From assembly GCF_000571935.1 (NCBI RefSeq), contig NZ_ATAX01000017.1, forward strand, positions 1-64,000: a DNA stretch of 64,000 nt. Direction: 5' to 3'. This DNA comes from Ruminococcus flavefaciens 007c (GTDB lineage: Bacteria; Bacillota; Clostridia; Oscillospirales; Ruminococcaceae). Every line of letters begins with the position of its first letter. Positions within the stretch are counted from its first letter, which is position 1. This document shows, piece after piece, positions 43,604 to 52,221 of this stretch. The position numbers were made by a program, and so were the translations under genes. The notes beneath the pieces were generated by a model. The model did no database searches, was not told where the DNA came from, and saw only the letters and a list, made by a program, of their open reading frames with translations.

Positions 43604-44533
43604 TTATCTCAGAAAAGCAAGCTGCTGTTTCAAAATCTCATACGGCATAGCGCCGTCAGCGGTTTTGCCGTCCATACCGATCACAGGTATTTCCGGCACT
43701 GTAACTGTCGGTACGGTCAGCTCTTCCTCGGAAGGTTTCTGTGCATCATCTGCCTTGCCGTCATCGGACGGCTCTGCGCCTCCCGGTGCTGCGGAAGCGG
43801 TGATCTTTCCCAGAATGGTCTGTCCCATGACACGGGTACTGTACTCCCAAAGGGCATCGCCGGTGTCCAGCTTGAACGGCTTCTTTTCGGTCTCTTTCTT
43901 TTCATCGCCCTCATCGTCACCGCCTTCCTTATCGGGCTTGTCAGGCTCGTCCGGATCGTCAGGATCATCCTCCTTCTTGTCCGGTTCGGGCTTTTCGTCA
44001 AAGAGGATCTCATCAGCAAAGCCCAGCTCGACCGCCTTTTTCGCATTGATCCATGTCTCATCGGACATGAGTTTGCTGATGCGGTTTCGGGAAAGACCCG
44101 TCTTTGCGGCATATGCGTTGATGATGCTTTCTTTGACCTCGTTCAACGTTGCAATTGCTTTTTCCATGTCCTTTGCATTGCCGAAAGCAATGGTGGACGG
44201 GTCATGGATCATGAGAAGTGCGGTGGGAGACATCTGCACGGTATTGCCTGCCATAGCGATCACACTTGCCGCTGATGCAGCGATGCTTGCGATTCTGACA
44301 GTGACATTGTGCGGATAGTCACGGATCATTGTGTAGATCTCTGCAGCGGCGAAGACGTTGCCGCCCGGTGAATTGATCCAGAGTGTGAGGTCGCCGTCCT
44401 CGGTATACAGCTCATCTCTGAAATCCTGCGGCGTGATCTCATCGCCCCAGAACGAATCCGAGTCGATCGGTCCCTCCAGGCGGAGCACTCTACCGCCGCT
44501 GTCATCGTGAATATAGTCCCAGAATTTCGGCAT
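43604..44533 (-). CDS. ClpP-type head maturation protease
   Basis: 309 aa. The first 190 residues are a ClpP fold with oxyanion loop NSPGGNVFAA, the catalytic Ser in IAASAASVIAMAG and the His in LLMIHDPST. A very acidic linker follows (DDPDDPDEPDKPDKEGGDD), then a tail that may act as scaffold. It cleaves the capsid delta domain in the procapsid. Confidence 0.9.
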   Translation of the reverse strand: MPKFWDYIHDDSGGRVLRLEGPIDSDSFWGDEITPQDFRDELYTEDGDLTLWINSPGGNVFAAAEIYTMIRDYPHNVTVRIASIAASAASVIAMAGNTVQMSPTALLMIHDPSTIAFGNAKDMEKAIATLNEVKESIINAYAAKTGLSRNRISKLMSDETWINAKKAVELGFADEILFDEKPEPDKKEDDPDDPDEPDKPDKEGGDDEGDEKKETEKKPFKLDTGDALWEYSTRVMGQTILGKITASAAPGGAEPSDDGKADDAQKPSEEELTVPTVTVPEIPVIGMDGKTADGAMPYEILKQQLAFLR

Positions 44534-45904
44534 TTACATCCCTCCGTTTCGTACTTTCTTCCTGCGCCTTTTCCGCAGGAATCTGTCATCGGTCGATTCT
44601 TCATCCGGTTCGTCCTGTTCCTCTGTATCTGTCTGCTCCGGCTCGTCCAGGTCGTAGGCGGCACCTGCATCCTGCAGCTTGTTATAGCTGCCGTTGAGGT
44701 AATAATCATCACCGCCGAGATCGTGCGGAATAAGATCCATGTTTTCAAGCCTGCGCACATCATTCGGGCTCATAAAGCCGTTACCGACACCGATCGCATA
44801 AGCGTTCATTCTGCTCTGATAATCGCCGCGCATCAGGCCGTCCACATTGAATTTCGGGAAATATACATCCTGTTCCTCCTCCAGCAGAAGGTCTTTGATG
44901 ATGCCTTTTTCAATGCGGATGATCCACGGCATGAGCGAATACTGCACAAATGCGATGCCCTGATGCTCGATGTTATTGAAGGTGCTGCGCTTCAGGTCCT
45001 GTACCAGATGGGGCGGCACCTGAAACATTCGGCAGATCTCTTCCACATCAAATTCTCTTGTGGATAGGAACTGCGAATCCTCCGGCGGCAGCGAGATCGG
45101 TTTATACTGCATTCCTTCTTCTAGGACTGCGATGCGGTGCGCATTGCGGGAACCGCCGTACACCCTCGTCCAGTTCTCACGGATCTTTTCCGGATTTTTC
45201 AGCACGCCCGGATGTTCCAGAACACCGGCAGGCTGCGCTCCGTTTTTGAAGAAGGCGCTGCCGTAACGCTCCACCGCCATTGCTGCGCCCAGCGCATTTT
45301 TCATCATGGCAATGGGTGAAAATCCCACAAGTCCGTTGAATCCCAGACCGGGAATGTGAAGAATCTCGTCCCGCTGAAAAATGATATCCTTGTCATGCTC
45401 ACCGGGCTTTTCGTCGGTGTATGCATGGTAGGTGTAAAACAAGTCGCCGCTTTTCGGGTCGCGGTCGATCTCCATGTTTTCCGGAAGCAGCGGATACAGA
45501 CCGAGGATCTCGTTCTTACCGTCCCGGACGATCTGTGCGTATGCGTTGCCCCAGAGCAGCAAATGACACATCAGCGCCTCCCAGAATGAAAATGAACTCA
45601 TTTCGGGATTCGGCTGCCGGTAGAGTATCTTATACAGCGGATGATCGGTAGCGCGTTCCTTATCCTCTCCGGCACCTGTATATCTGTACAGATGCAGCGG
45701 AAGCCCTGCGATAGTATTTGACAGCAGTCTCACACAGGCATAAACGGTCACGATTTGCATTGCCGTTCGTTCATCGACACGCTCTCCGCTGTGCGTCATT
45801 CCGAAAACAAACAGATTACCGGAATCGCGGACATTGTCCCGGATATCCGGCAATGACGGTGCATCTCTCGGCTTGTTGATGCCAAGCCAGCTTAATAAGC
45901 CCAT
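44534..45904 (-). CDS. Portal protein
   Basis: 456 aa, HK97-type portal: MGLLSWLGINKPRD start, VYACVRLLSNTIAGLPLHLYR, EILHIPGLGFNGLVGFSPI. It forms the ring through which DNA is packaged. The C-terminus is acidic, then basic (RFLRKRRRKKVRNGGM). Confidence 0.92.
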   Translation of the reverse strand: MGLLSWLGINKPRDAPSLPDIRDNVRDSGNLFVFGMTHSGERVDERTAMQIVTVYACVRLLSNTIAGLPLHLYRYTGAGEDKERATDHPLYKILYRQPNPEMSSFSFWEALMCHLLLWGNAYAQIVRDGKNEILGLYPLLPENMEIDRDPKSGDLFYTYHAYTDEKPGEHDKDIIFQRDEILHIPGLGFNGLVGFSPIAMMKNALGAAMAVERYGSAFFKNGAQPAGVLEHPGVLKNPEKIRENWTRVYGGSRNAHRIAVLEEGMQYKPISLPPEDSQFLSTREFDVEEICRMFQVPPHLVQDLKRSTFNNIEHQGIAFVQYSLMPWIIRIEKGIIKDLLLEEEQDVYFPKFNVDGLMRGDYQSRMNAYAIGVGNGFMSPNDVRRLENMDLIPHDLGGDDYYLNGSYNKLQDAGAAYDLDEPEQTDTEEQDEPDEESTDDRFLRKRRRKKVRNGGM

Positions 45905-45916
45905 AAATATTACCTC

Positions 45917-47557
45917 CTACAGAACGATCAGGTCATGATCGGGTTCGTCATAGACACTGCCCTGCATTTCATGGCGGATCACTCTGTCGAGTGCCATGAT
46001 CCATGCGACAATGCCGTCGATTTTCTCAGTACTTTTCTTTTTGCTCGGTTTGATATTCTCCGCCGCATCAATTTCAGCGACCACATTTCCTGCCATCCAT
46101 CTGAGAACGGGATTGCCGCCGTGAACGAACATACCTTCGAGTATGAGCTTGTACAGCTCCTTCATCGGCGGTGACATATCCTTGAAGCCCATGCCCATCG
46201 GAACAACGGTAAATCCGTCTCCCTCAAGGTCTGTGATCAGCTGTGTAGCGTTCCATCGGTCGGCTGCGATCTCCTTAATGTTATACATGGTGTGCAGTTC
46301 GTTGATCGTTTTACGAACAAAGTTATAGTCCACCACATTGCCCTCTGTGATATGAAAAAGTCCCATGCGCTCCCAGACATCGTAGGGAACATGATCTCGC
46401 CGCACACGCAGGTCAAGCGTTTCTCTCGGCAGCCAGAAGTGTGGGACAACGATGTATTTTTCGCCCTCTGTCAACGGCGGGAACACCAGAACAAAAGCGG
46501 TGATATCCGATGTGCTGGAAAGGTCCAGTCCCGCATAGCACTCTCTGCCTCGTAGCTTTTCAAGGTCGATCGGTAGATTTCCTCTGTCGTAGATATGCTC
46601 CGGGATCCATGCGACCGCACTGCCGACCCACTGGTCGAGTCTAAGCTGACGGAATACATTTTCTTCAGCAGGATTTGTCAGCGCCTCACGGTGCGCATCA
46701 CGGACACGGTCAATGGTGATCGTATGCCCGAGAGACGGATTTGCTTTGTACCATGATTCCTCGGCGTTCCAGTCGTCATCATCGTTCAAGCCATATATAA
46801 CAGGATAGAAGGAAGGGTCGATGCGTCTGCCGTCCAGAATATCTTTTGCTTTGGTGTGGTATTCGTAGCAGATGCTGTTGCGGTCAGTGCCGGCGGTGGT
46901 AATAAGGAAGTACAGCGGCTGTGTTCGTGCGTCGCCGGAGCCCTTTGTGAGAACATCCACAAGGCTACGGTTCGGCTGCGCGTGAAGCTCGTCAAGTACC
47001 AGACCGGATACATTCAGACCGTGCTTTGTGCCGACTTCAGCCGAAAGCACCTGATAGAATCCCACATTGCTGTAGTTCACCAGTCGTTTTGTCGCCGCCA
47101 TGATCTTGGAGCGTTTCAGAAGCGCCGGCGTCATTTCCACCATGCGCTTTGCAACGTCAAAAACGATGGAAGCCTGCTGCCGGTCAGCGGCAGCACCATA
47201 GACTTCGGCGGACGGCTCGTTGTCGGCGTACAGCAGATACAGTGCAATTGCCGCTGCAAGCTCCGATTTTCCGTTTTTCTTCGGAATCTCAACATATGCT
47301 GTACGGAATTGCCGGGTGTCGTCTTCTTTTACAACACCGAAAATATCCCGGATGATCTGCTCCTGCCACGGCAGCAGCCAGAACGGTTTGCCCGCCCATC
47401 TGCCCTTGGTGTGGCAGAGGTTTTCTATAAAGCGAACAGCCCTGTCCGCTTTTGCCGCATCGTAATGGGAGTCCGGCAGCATGAAGCGGGTGGGCTGATA
47501 ATCGGTGAGTTTCGGATAATTCGCAGGTCTTTCTCTTGCTTTTGCTGTTCTTGCCAT
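45917..47557 (-). CDS. Terminase large subunit
   Basis: 546 aa. The ATPase has an atypical Walker A (VEIPKKNGKSELAAAIA) and Walker B (VSGLVLDELHAQ), then a nuclease domain with Asp residues (YAGLDLSSTSDITAF, ADRWNA). It resembles the Terminase_1 family. It drives DNA into the head and cuts it. Confidence 0.92.
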   Translation of the reverse strand: MARTAKARERPANYPKLTDYQPTRFMLPDSHYDAAKADRAVRFIENLCHTKGRWAGKPFWLLPWQEQIIRDIFGVVKEDDTRQFRTAYVEIPKKNGKSELAAAIALYLLYADNEPSAEVYGAAADRQQASIVFDVAKRMVEMTPALLKRSKIMAATKRLVNYSNVGFYQVLSAEVGTKHGLNVSGLVLDELHAQPNRSLVDVLTKGSGDARTQPLYFLITTAGTDRNSICYEYHTKAKDILDGRRIDPSFYPVIYGLNDDDDWNAEESWYKANPSLGHTITIDRVRDAHREALTNPAEENVFRQLRLDQWVGSAVAWIPEHIYDRGNLPIDLEKLRGRECYAGLDLSSTSDITAFVLVFPPLTEGEKYIVVPHFWLPRETLDLRVRRDHVPYDVWERMGLFHITEGNVVDYNFVRKTINELHTMYNIKEIAADRWNATQLITDLEGDGFTVVPMGMGFKDMSPPMKELYKLILEGMFVHGGNPVLRWMAGNVVAEIDAAENIKPSKKKSTEKIDGIVAWIMALDRVIRHEMQGSVYDEPDHDLIVL

Positions 47558-48030
47558 CAGCCGCCTCCCAGAAGTGCATCCATATCGTCAACGGCGGCGT
47601 CCTTCATATCTGCACCGGCAGTGATACGGCTTCTTGCTGCCGGAGTCAGTCCGAACTGTTCTGCGATCTTGTTCATGATCTTCAGATAGGTCTGCGCAAT
47701 GCTGACCTGCGGGACCTGCTGCCAGTAGCCGGATTTTGTTTTTACGATCGTGCCGTGCTGCGTCATGAATTCCTCGGCTTCCTTCCAACGGGCGTATGCC
47801 TGACAATAGGATGCGAATGCCGCCTGATCGACCTCGGTCAGCACACCGATCGCTTCAAGCTGTTTGGATAGCCTGCGCCATTCCTTTTTTGCTTCGGGCT
47901 CCAGCCACTTCGGACAGGGCGGTGCTTTTTTCACAGGCTTTGGTTCAGCCTCATTCAGCGGACGCTTGCCCGGATTGCCTTCCAGCTCTTTGATCGCAGT
48001 GGGTTTTGGTTTTCTGCCTCTCTGAGCCAT
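47557..48030 (-). CDS. Terminase small subunit, P27 family
   Basis: 157 aa from ATG 48030. The N-terminus GRKPKPTAIKELEGNPGKRP is the signature of P27-type small terminases. It recognises the packaging site. It overlaps the large subunit by one base. Confidence 0.9.
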   Translation of the reverse strand: MAQRGRKPKPTAIKELEGNPGKRPLNEAEPKPVKKAPPCPKWLEPEAKKEWRRLSKQLEAIGVLTEVDQAAFASYCQAYARWKEAEEFMTQHGTIVKTKSGYWQQVPQVSIAQTYLKIMNKIAEQFGLTPAARSRITAGADMKDAAVDDMDALLGGG

Positions 48031-48111
48031 CCGCATCACTCCTTCCTGTAAAAATGTGCATAAAGAAAAGAGCCTGCATTTGCAAGCCCTTTCTATGTAT
48101 GTTTGCTGCCT

Positions 48112-48351
48112 TTAGTTGTACTCATGCATCAGGATCGCCAGCGCCATTTCTGCGGCTTCGTTCTGGGGCGGAACATCTTCGCCCCGGTCGTAGTTGTAAA
48201 TGACCTTGCCCTCGACCTTCAGTGTCAGTTTGCTGATCCTGCCGCCCTCGATTCCGTACTGGCTGCCCTCGTCGTAGGCTTTCACCCAGTAGTGAACCAC
48301 CGTGTACTTTCCGTTGTCATTCGGGACTCCGATCGTACCTTCATGCCACAT
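48112..48351 (-). CDS. Small accessory protein, DUF7678-like
   Basis: 79 aa from ATG 48351 (RBS CGGAGGA). It contains YDEGSQYGIEGGRISKLTL and YDRGEDVPPQ, which I recall from the DUF7678 family. It is the last of the accessory genes with the shared promoter family and stands 81 bases before terminase. Confidence 0.65.
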   Translation of the reverse strand: MWHEGTIGVPNDNGKYTVVHYWVKAYDEGSQYGIEGGRISKLTLKVEGKVIYNYDRGEDVPPQNEAAEMALAILMHEYN

Positions 48352-48408
48352 AATGTTTTCCTCCGTATTTTCGTAGTTTTCGGCTCGGTTTCCCGTTCCG
48401 TTGTACAC

Positions 48409-48437
48409 ATATTAACTCTAAACATTGAATATATCAA
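48409..48437 (-). promoter_or_regulatory. Shared-family promoter 1
   Basis: TTGATA (48432-48437), 17 bases ending AGAGT, TAATAT (48409-48414). It drives the 79-aa gene and could also read into terminase. Confidence 0.7.
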
Positions 48438-48531
48438 GTGTGAGTAATAACAATGATCTCTGCGGTAGTTTCCGCTTGTTTGTGTACTTTACGCCCGCCC
48501 ACAGGAGACGTGTAAACGTACTGTTTGGGGC

Positions 48532-48560
48532 TTGTATTTTCAGTCGAATAATGATATACT
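48532..48560 (+). promoter_or_regulatory. Promoter of the plus-strand gene at 48692
   Basis: TTGTAT (48532-48537), 17 bases, TATACT (48555-48560). A leader of about 125 bases follows, holding a hairpin (ATCTCACATATATGAGAT) and CCCCCACAGTTATTGGGGG, so the leader is probably structured. Confidence 0.55.
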
Positions 48561-48691
48561 GTTAATGTGAGGTTATCATCTCACATATATGAGATGGTAG
48601 GCTCGTATCCCCCACAGTTATTGGGGGTAAAACTAAAGTTTTCTATTAATCTGAGATGATTTTGCTCACATTTGAGTTGGTGGTATTAATT

Positions 48692-49660
48692 ATGGATAAT
48701 ATGTATTGGCCGGTATATAAAAATATCGAAAGAGAGTTTTTAAAAATTGCTGAATATATTAATATTTGTGACGAGCAGTTGAAAGTATATTCGTTTCATA
48801 TTGCTGATTTAATTATTAGATGCGCAATTGAAATAGAGGCTATTTCAAAAGAATTATATAAAAGATTGGGCGGAAATATGAACCCAGTAGATGAGAATGG
48901 AAAAACAAGAGACTTATATTTTGATACGGATTGTTTAGGACTCTTAGAAGAAAAATGGGGCATCAGTAAAAAGAAGGTAAAAGTCTCTGCATTAGAAGTG
49001 TTTTTGACTAGAGAAGAAAATATAATTCTTACTCCTTTGAAAAAATCGAATAAGAGGGGATCAAGTGGCTCACAATGGAAAAAGGCGTATCAAGCATTAA
49101 AGCATGACAGGCGAAATTCACTAAAATGCGCAACTATTGAAAATTTAATTTCTTCAATGGCTGCCTTATTTATTCTTAATTTGTATTATAAAGATGAGAC
49201 ATCTGATCTTGGAAGATTATATATGAATGATAGAACATTTGATAGTAGAGCCGGCTCAGACATCTTTAATGCATATGTAGTATCTGCAACGACTTTAAGA
49301 ATGGAACTAGAAATGGATGATTTAAATATAATAAATATAGATGAAGAAAAGAGGAAAGAATCCATTTTTATTATAAAATACACTGACAGCACATACCGTG
49401 AAATGCATAGAGCTTTTTGCTTAGATTATTATGAGACCAAAAGTAACTTTGACAAATCAGAAGTTATACAAAAATATGTGGCAGAACATCCTGAATCCAA
49501 GGAGAAGTCTATGAACGAGATTTGCATTGAAGCTGGAGGACATGAATTATTATGCAATATTTTTGTTAATAGGCATTCTTTAAATTCAAAAAACTATAGG
49601 ACAGAAGTTATCGTTAATAAAAATGAGGATATATATCAAAAATTAAAATACATAGATTAA
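48692..49660 (+). CDS. AT-rich inserted gene, HEPN-like region suspected
   Basis: 322 aa from ATG 48692; the in-frame ATG at 48656 has no RBS. Much more AT-rich than the genes on both sides and on the opposite strand. The N-terminal 150 residues are helical with IRCAIEIEAISKELYKRL and WKKAYQALKHDRRNSLK, a pattern (W-x-x-A-Y-x-x-x-K-H-D-R) recalled from uncharacterised helical, perhaps HEPN-like, proteins. The canonical R-x4-6-H motif is not evident. The C-terminal half is unrecognised. Likely a lysogenic-conversion or defence gene. Confidence 0.6.
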   Translation: MDNMYWPVYKNIEREFLKIAEYINICDEQLKVYSFHIADLIIRCAIEIEAISKELYKRLGGNMNPVDENGKTRDLYFDTDCLGLLEEKWGISKKKVKVSALEVFLTREENIILTPLKKSNKRGSSGSQWKKAYQALKHDRRNSLKCATIENLISSMAALFILNLYYKDETSDLGRLYMNDRTFDSRAGSDIFNAYVVSATTLRMELEMDDLNIINIDEEKRKESIFIIKYTDSTYREMHRAFCLDYYETKSNFDKSEVIQKYVAEHPESKEKSMNEICIEAGGHELLCNIFVNRHSLNSKNYRTEVIVNKNEDIYQKLKYID

Positions 49661-49829
49661 TATTTATCAATACGGATGGTTGAAGAATAATCATTATATA
49701 AATGATAGGAGCAACAATTTCGCAATCCATTTAATAATTGACATTAGCAACGCAATGCAGAAAATTGGAGGAGCGTAGGAATACTACTCACTAAGCAAGA
49801 CTTTATTACTATCACAGAATACATAACGA

Positions 49830-49861
49830 GGCAGAGGCCCCTTTCGGGGGTTCTGCCTTTT
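49830..49861. terminator. Terminator between convergent genes
   Basis: GGCAGAGGCCCC pairs with GGGGGTTCTGCC around TTTC, followed by TTTT on the plus strand. It lies between the AT-rich gene and the 114-aa gene. Confidence 0.75.
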
Positions 49862-49864
49862 GGC

Positions 49865-50209
49865 TTATCTGCCGGTCATCCATTCCCATTCGCTTTCGCA
49901 GGCGTCTGCGTACTCTGCCTCGAAAAGTGCATCGTCGTCGATCCATTCGGTTTCGTAGTCAATATCCTCGATGCCCTCAAAGGTCGTGCCGTTTGCGGCG
50001 GCATCTTCCTGCACAAGGCTGTCGGCGTTCTCCTCAACCCAAGCACTGAAGTCTTCTGCGTCGAGGTCGTCCTCGTTCTCGACCTCCAGTTCGTAGCCTT
50101 TATCCTCGGTGTCGTACCAAAGGATCGTGGCGCTTCTGATCGCCTCGCGTGCGTTCCAGTCGTCTCTGCCTGCCATTGCTCTTGCCTTTGCCATTCCGTA
50201 GCTGATCAT
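49865..50209 (-). CDS. Small acidic accessory protein
   Basis: 114 aa from ATG 50209 (RBS GCGGAGGAAA). Residues 1-25 are basic (MAKARAMAGRDDWNAREAIR); the rest is very acidic (EEWEWMTGR-type end, many D and E). Not recognised. Possibly a DNA mimic, but only the charge supports this. Own promoter of the shared family. Confidence 0.6.
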   Translation of the reverse strand: MISYGMAKARAMAGRDDWNAREAIRSATILWYDTEDKGYELEVENEDDLDAEDFSAWVEENADSLVQEDAAANGTTFEGIEDIDYETEWIDDDALFEAEYADACESEWEWMTGR

Positions 50210-50264
50210 TGTTTTTTCCTCCGCTTTTCGTTGTTTTGGTGGGCTTTGCCCTTCCGTTGTGTAC

Positions 50265-50352
50265 ATATTAACTCTGAATGCGAATAATAGCAAGCCGCTA
50301 AATGTACAGAAGATACGTGAAAAATGTTCGGCAGGTGTTGTGTATTATATGC
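50265..50352 (-). promoter_or_regulatory. Shared-family promoter 2 with upstream extension
   Basis: TTGCTA (50288-50293), 17 bases ending AGAGT, TAATAT (50265-50270). On the plus strand the sequence beyond the -35 reads CAAGCCGCTAAA, ACAGAAGATACG and TTGTGTATTATA, all repeated in promoters 3, 5 and 6. Confidence 0.7.
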
Positions 50353-50368
50353 CGCCTATATGAGGTTC

Positions 50369-50394
50369 GGCAGCCCCTCCGCAGAAGGGCTGCC
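50369..50394 (-). terminator. Hairpin after the DUF6900-like gene
   Basis: GGCAGCCC pairs with GGGCTGCC eight bases after the stop. No T run, so it may be a weak or factor-dependent terminator. Confidence 0.4.
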
Positions 50395-50401
50395 CGCTGG
50401 T

Positions 50402-50764
50402 TTACTTGCTCTTGCGTCCCGCCTCGTAAGCCGCCGTGAGCGCCTCCTTGATCTCCCAGACGGCGACCTCGAAGAAGTCATCGTCGTCCTTCATGCGGGT
50501 TTCGAGGTCACCCCGCTGTTCCACGCTTATGATGTGGGAGAAGGCGATGCCGGTGATGACCTTATCCACCCCGGTCAGGCTGTCGAGGTGCGCCATTCGC
50601 AGTTCCGCCTTTGCCTTGCCGAGGGCTGTCTGGAGGTTGATCAGGCAGGTCTCCTTCGGGATGCCGTAGATCTCCGCGCAATCCTCATCGGTCATCTGCT
50701 CGGTGGCAGTGATGCCGTTCTCCAGCATCTTGATCTTCTCCTCGATTCTCTGCTTCTTGGTCAT
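50402..50764 (-). CDS. Accessory protein with DUF6900-like C-terminus
   Basis: 120 aa from ATG 50764 (RBS GGAGGA). The N-terminal half is helical (MTKKQRIEEKIKMLENGITA). The end (EQRGDLETRMKDDDDFFEVA, VWEIKEALTAAYEAG) matches the 64-aa protein at 52761 (EQRGGLDTRWNDTDDFPEVS, VWGIREMLRKAYELG). The shared part is recalled as DUF6900. Confidence 0.65.
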   Translation of the reverse strand: MTKKQRIEEKIKMLENGITATEQMTDEDCAEIYGIPKETCLINLQTALGKAKAELRMAHLDSLTGVDKVITGIAFSHIISVEQRGDLETRMKDDDDFFEVAVWEIKEALTAAYEAGRKSK

Positions 50765-50819
50765 GTTTATGTCCTCCGTGTTTTTATTCCGGTGGGCTTT
50801 CCGCCCTTCCGTTGTACCC

Positions 50820-50908
50820 ATATTAACTCTGAAAGCACATTATATCAAGCCACTAAAACTACAGAAGATACGTGGGAAATGTGTGGCGGGTGTTGTGTAT
50901 ATTACTTC
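50820..50908 (-). promoter_or_regulatory. Shared-family promoter 3 with upstream extension
   Basis: TTGATA (50843-50848), 17 bases ending AGAGT, TAATAT (50820-50825). The upstream extension matches promoter 2 closely (ACAGAAGATACGTG, GTGTTGTGTAT). Confidence 0.7.
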
Positions 50909-50947
50909 GTAGTAGTCAAATAGTTGGTTTGATAAATCACAGTTCAC

Positions 50948-50976
50948 TTGACAGACCTTTCCCAATTTGATATAAT
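50948..50976 (+). promoter_or_regulatory. Perfect consensus promoter of the 109-aa gene
   Basis: TTGACA (50948-50953), 17 bases, TATAAT (50971-50976). One of the strongest predicted promoters in the window, 34 bases before a short leader. Confidence 0.75.
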
Positions 50977-51009
50977 GTAAGCAAATTATTGAGCAACTTG
51001 GAGGTCAAC

Positions 51010-51339
51010 ATGGATGAGAAAAAACTAAACCCATTTGAGATATTGAAACAGTATTCATCATATGGTCATAATAGTGGTGAACGTTATCAGGCCCATGTTT
51101 TGGGCACAACATGTGACAAGAATAATTATAACGCGATTCTCTTTGTTTGTTTACAGATTGATGTCAATCGAAATTATGCAGAAATCATCATAGAGGGAGA
51201 TGCACAGTATTTCAATTACAGTTTTAAATCCTCTTATTCAACCGACAATAGTGCATTCAAATTGATAAACAGAACACTTATCATTAAAGGAACAGATAAA
51301 TTCGGCAACAACATAACACTTGAAATAACTGAAAAATGA
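51010..51339 (+). CDS. Small inserted protein under a consensus promoter
   Basis: 109 aa from ATG 51010 (RBS TTGGAGG); the ATG at 50989 lies too close to the promoter and lacks an RBS. The protein is beta-rich, without membrane segments or recognised domain (YAEIIIEGDAQYFNYSFKSS). It is flanked by its own promoter and terminator and opposes the surrounding genes. Strong expression in the lysogen is predicted. Confidence 0.65.
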   Translation: MDEKKLNPFEILKQYSSYGHNSGERYQAHVLGTTCDKNNYNAILFVCLQIDVNRNYAEIIIEGDAQYFNYSFKSSYSTDNSAFKLINRTLIIKGTDKFGNNITLEITEK

Positions 51340-51345
51340 GTGCGG

Positions 51346-51385
51346 AACGGAGGTATGTGTCTTGGTACACTAACCTCCGTTTTTT
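51346..51385 (+). terminator. Terminator of the 109-aa gene
   Basis: AACGGAGGT pairs with AACCTCCGT(T), followed by TTTTTTA. Efficient intrinsic terminator. Confidence 0.8.
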
Positions 51386-51420
51386 ACTATCAGTCCTATT
51401 ATCCTATCTGCAGTTCAATA

Positions 51421-51774
51421 TCAATCGTCGAGAGGAATCGGCATCAGGATGTTGCCGACCAGTACGAAATCGTATGCCTGCCGGAAGAACTCCGTGTATT
51501 TCTCGGTCAGCTCCTGCGGCAGGTCGGTGAAGTCATCCTCGCCCAAACCGCAAAGGAAGAACGTACCCTTGATGACACCGTAGCCTTTGATTGGGCGGTT
51601 CCATTCCTGCTCCGGATGGTAGAGGGCTTCCTCCTCGCACACCAGTGCGACCGGATCATCGAAGGGGTAAATCGCCTGAATGTATCCGCCGACCGTCTGC
51701 TGCAGGCTGTCAAGCTCTCCGCTGATCTCCTTTGCGTAGGGGCGCTTTCCCGGTTCAACAACTAAAATGTTCAT
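51421..51774 (-). CDS. DUF3846 family accessory protein
   Basis: 117 aa. MNILVVEPGKRPYAKEISG, GGYIQAIYPFDDPVALVCEE and GTFFLCGLGEDDF are hallmarks of DUF3846, a family common in phages and conjugative elements of Clostridia, function unknown. It has its own shared-family promoter. Confidence 0.8.
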   Translation of the reverse strand: MNILVVEPGKRPYAKEISGELDSLQQTVGGYIQAIYPFDDPVALVCEEEALYHPEQEWNRPIKGYGVIKGTFFLCGLGEDDFTDLPQELTEKYTEFFRQAYDFVLVGNILMPIPLDD

Positions 51775-51819
51775 GTGAATGCTCCTTTGTGTTTATTCCG
51801 CTTCTCTTGCGGTAGTGAC

Positions 51820-51848
51820 ATATTAACTCTGAACCGAGGATATATCAA
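51820..51848 (-). promoter_or_regulatory. Shared-family promoter 4
   Basis: TTGATA (51843-51848), 17 bases ending AGAGT, TAATAT (51820-51825). The upstream extension of promoters 2, 3, 5 and 6 is not clearly present. Confidence 0.7.
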
Positions 51849-51930
51849 GCATTATCGGCAAAATAAATGTGACAAACATCGCGGCGGAAATGCCGCTGAA
51901 TTGTACATCGCACAAGAGCCGTACACGTGC

Positions 51931-52002
51931 GCTGTGTGGGGCTGGTTACCGAAAGGGATACCGTTTGGAGGATATCCGTCCCGCGCCACACGTTGCAACG
52001 TG
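51931..52002 (-). repeat. Repeated intergenic motif, copy 1
   Basis: On the minus strand a hairpin-forming arm (CACGTTGCAACGTG) is followed by GCGGGACGGATATCCTCCAA and CCCTTTCGG. The same order occurs at 53121-53198. It lies just after a gene stop and upstream of a shared-family promoter. Nature unknown: structured RNA, terminator region or DNA element. Confidence 0.55.
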
Positions 52003-52017
52003 GCGGCTCTGTGCGCC

Positions 52018-52221
52018 TTATTCTTCGCCTTCGTACTTCTCGTGGATGATGCCGAGAATCTTGTCCTGTTCCTCACGTCCGACGCCGATGCTTTCAAGTG
52101 CCTCACGCGTTCCGCAGTCGGGGCAGATCGGGCTGTTATCCACGCGGGAAAGGGCTGGTCGGGCGGTATACGCCTGCCCGCATTTCGGGCAGATGCGCGG
52201 CTCGTTGTTGCGGTCTTTCAT
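52018..52221 (-). CDS. Small zinc-ribbon protein
   Basis: 67 aa with two CxxC pairs (CPKCGQAY and CPDCGTRE), then a helical tail. It overlaps the cyclotransferase-like gene by four bases. Probably zinc-binding; partner unknown. Confidence 0.7.
   Translation of the reverse strand: MKDRNNEPRICPKCGQAYTARPALSRVDNSPICPDCGTREALESIGVGREEQDKILGIIHEKYEGEE

Noticed and set aside
42245-44318. Very long plus-strand frames opposite capsid and protease genes
   Set aside because: Shadows of highly biased minus-strand genes; no RBS, no recognisable protein, and capsid and protease are certain.
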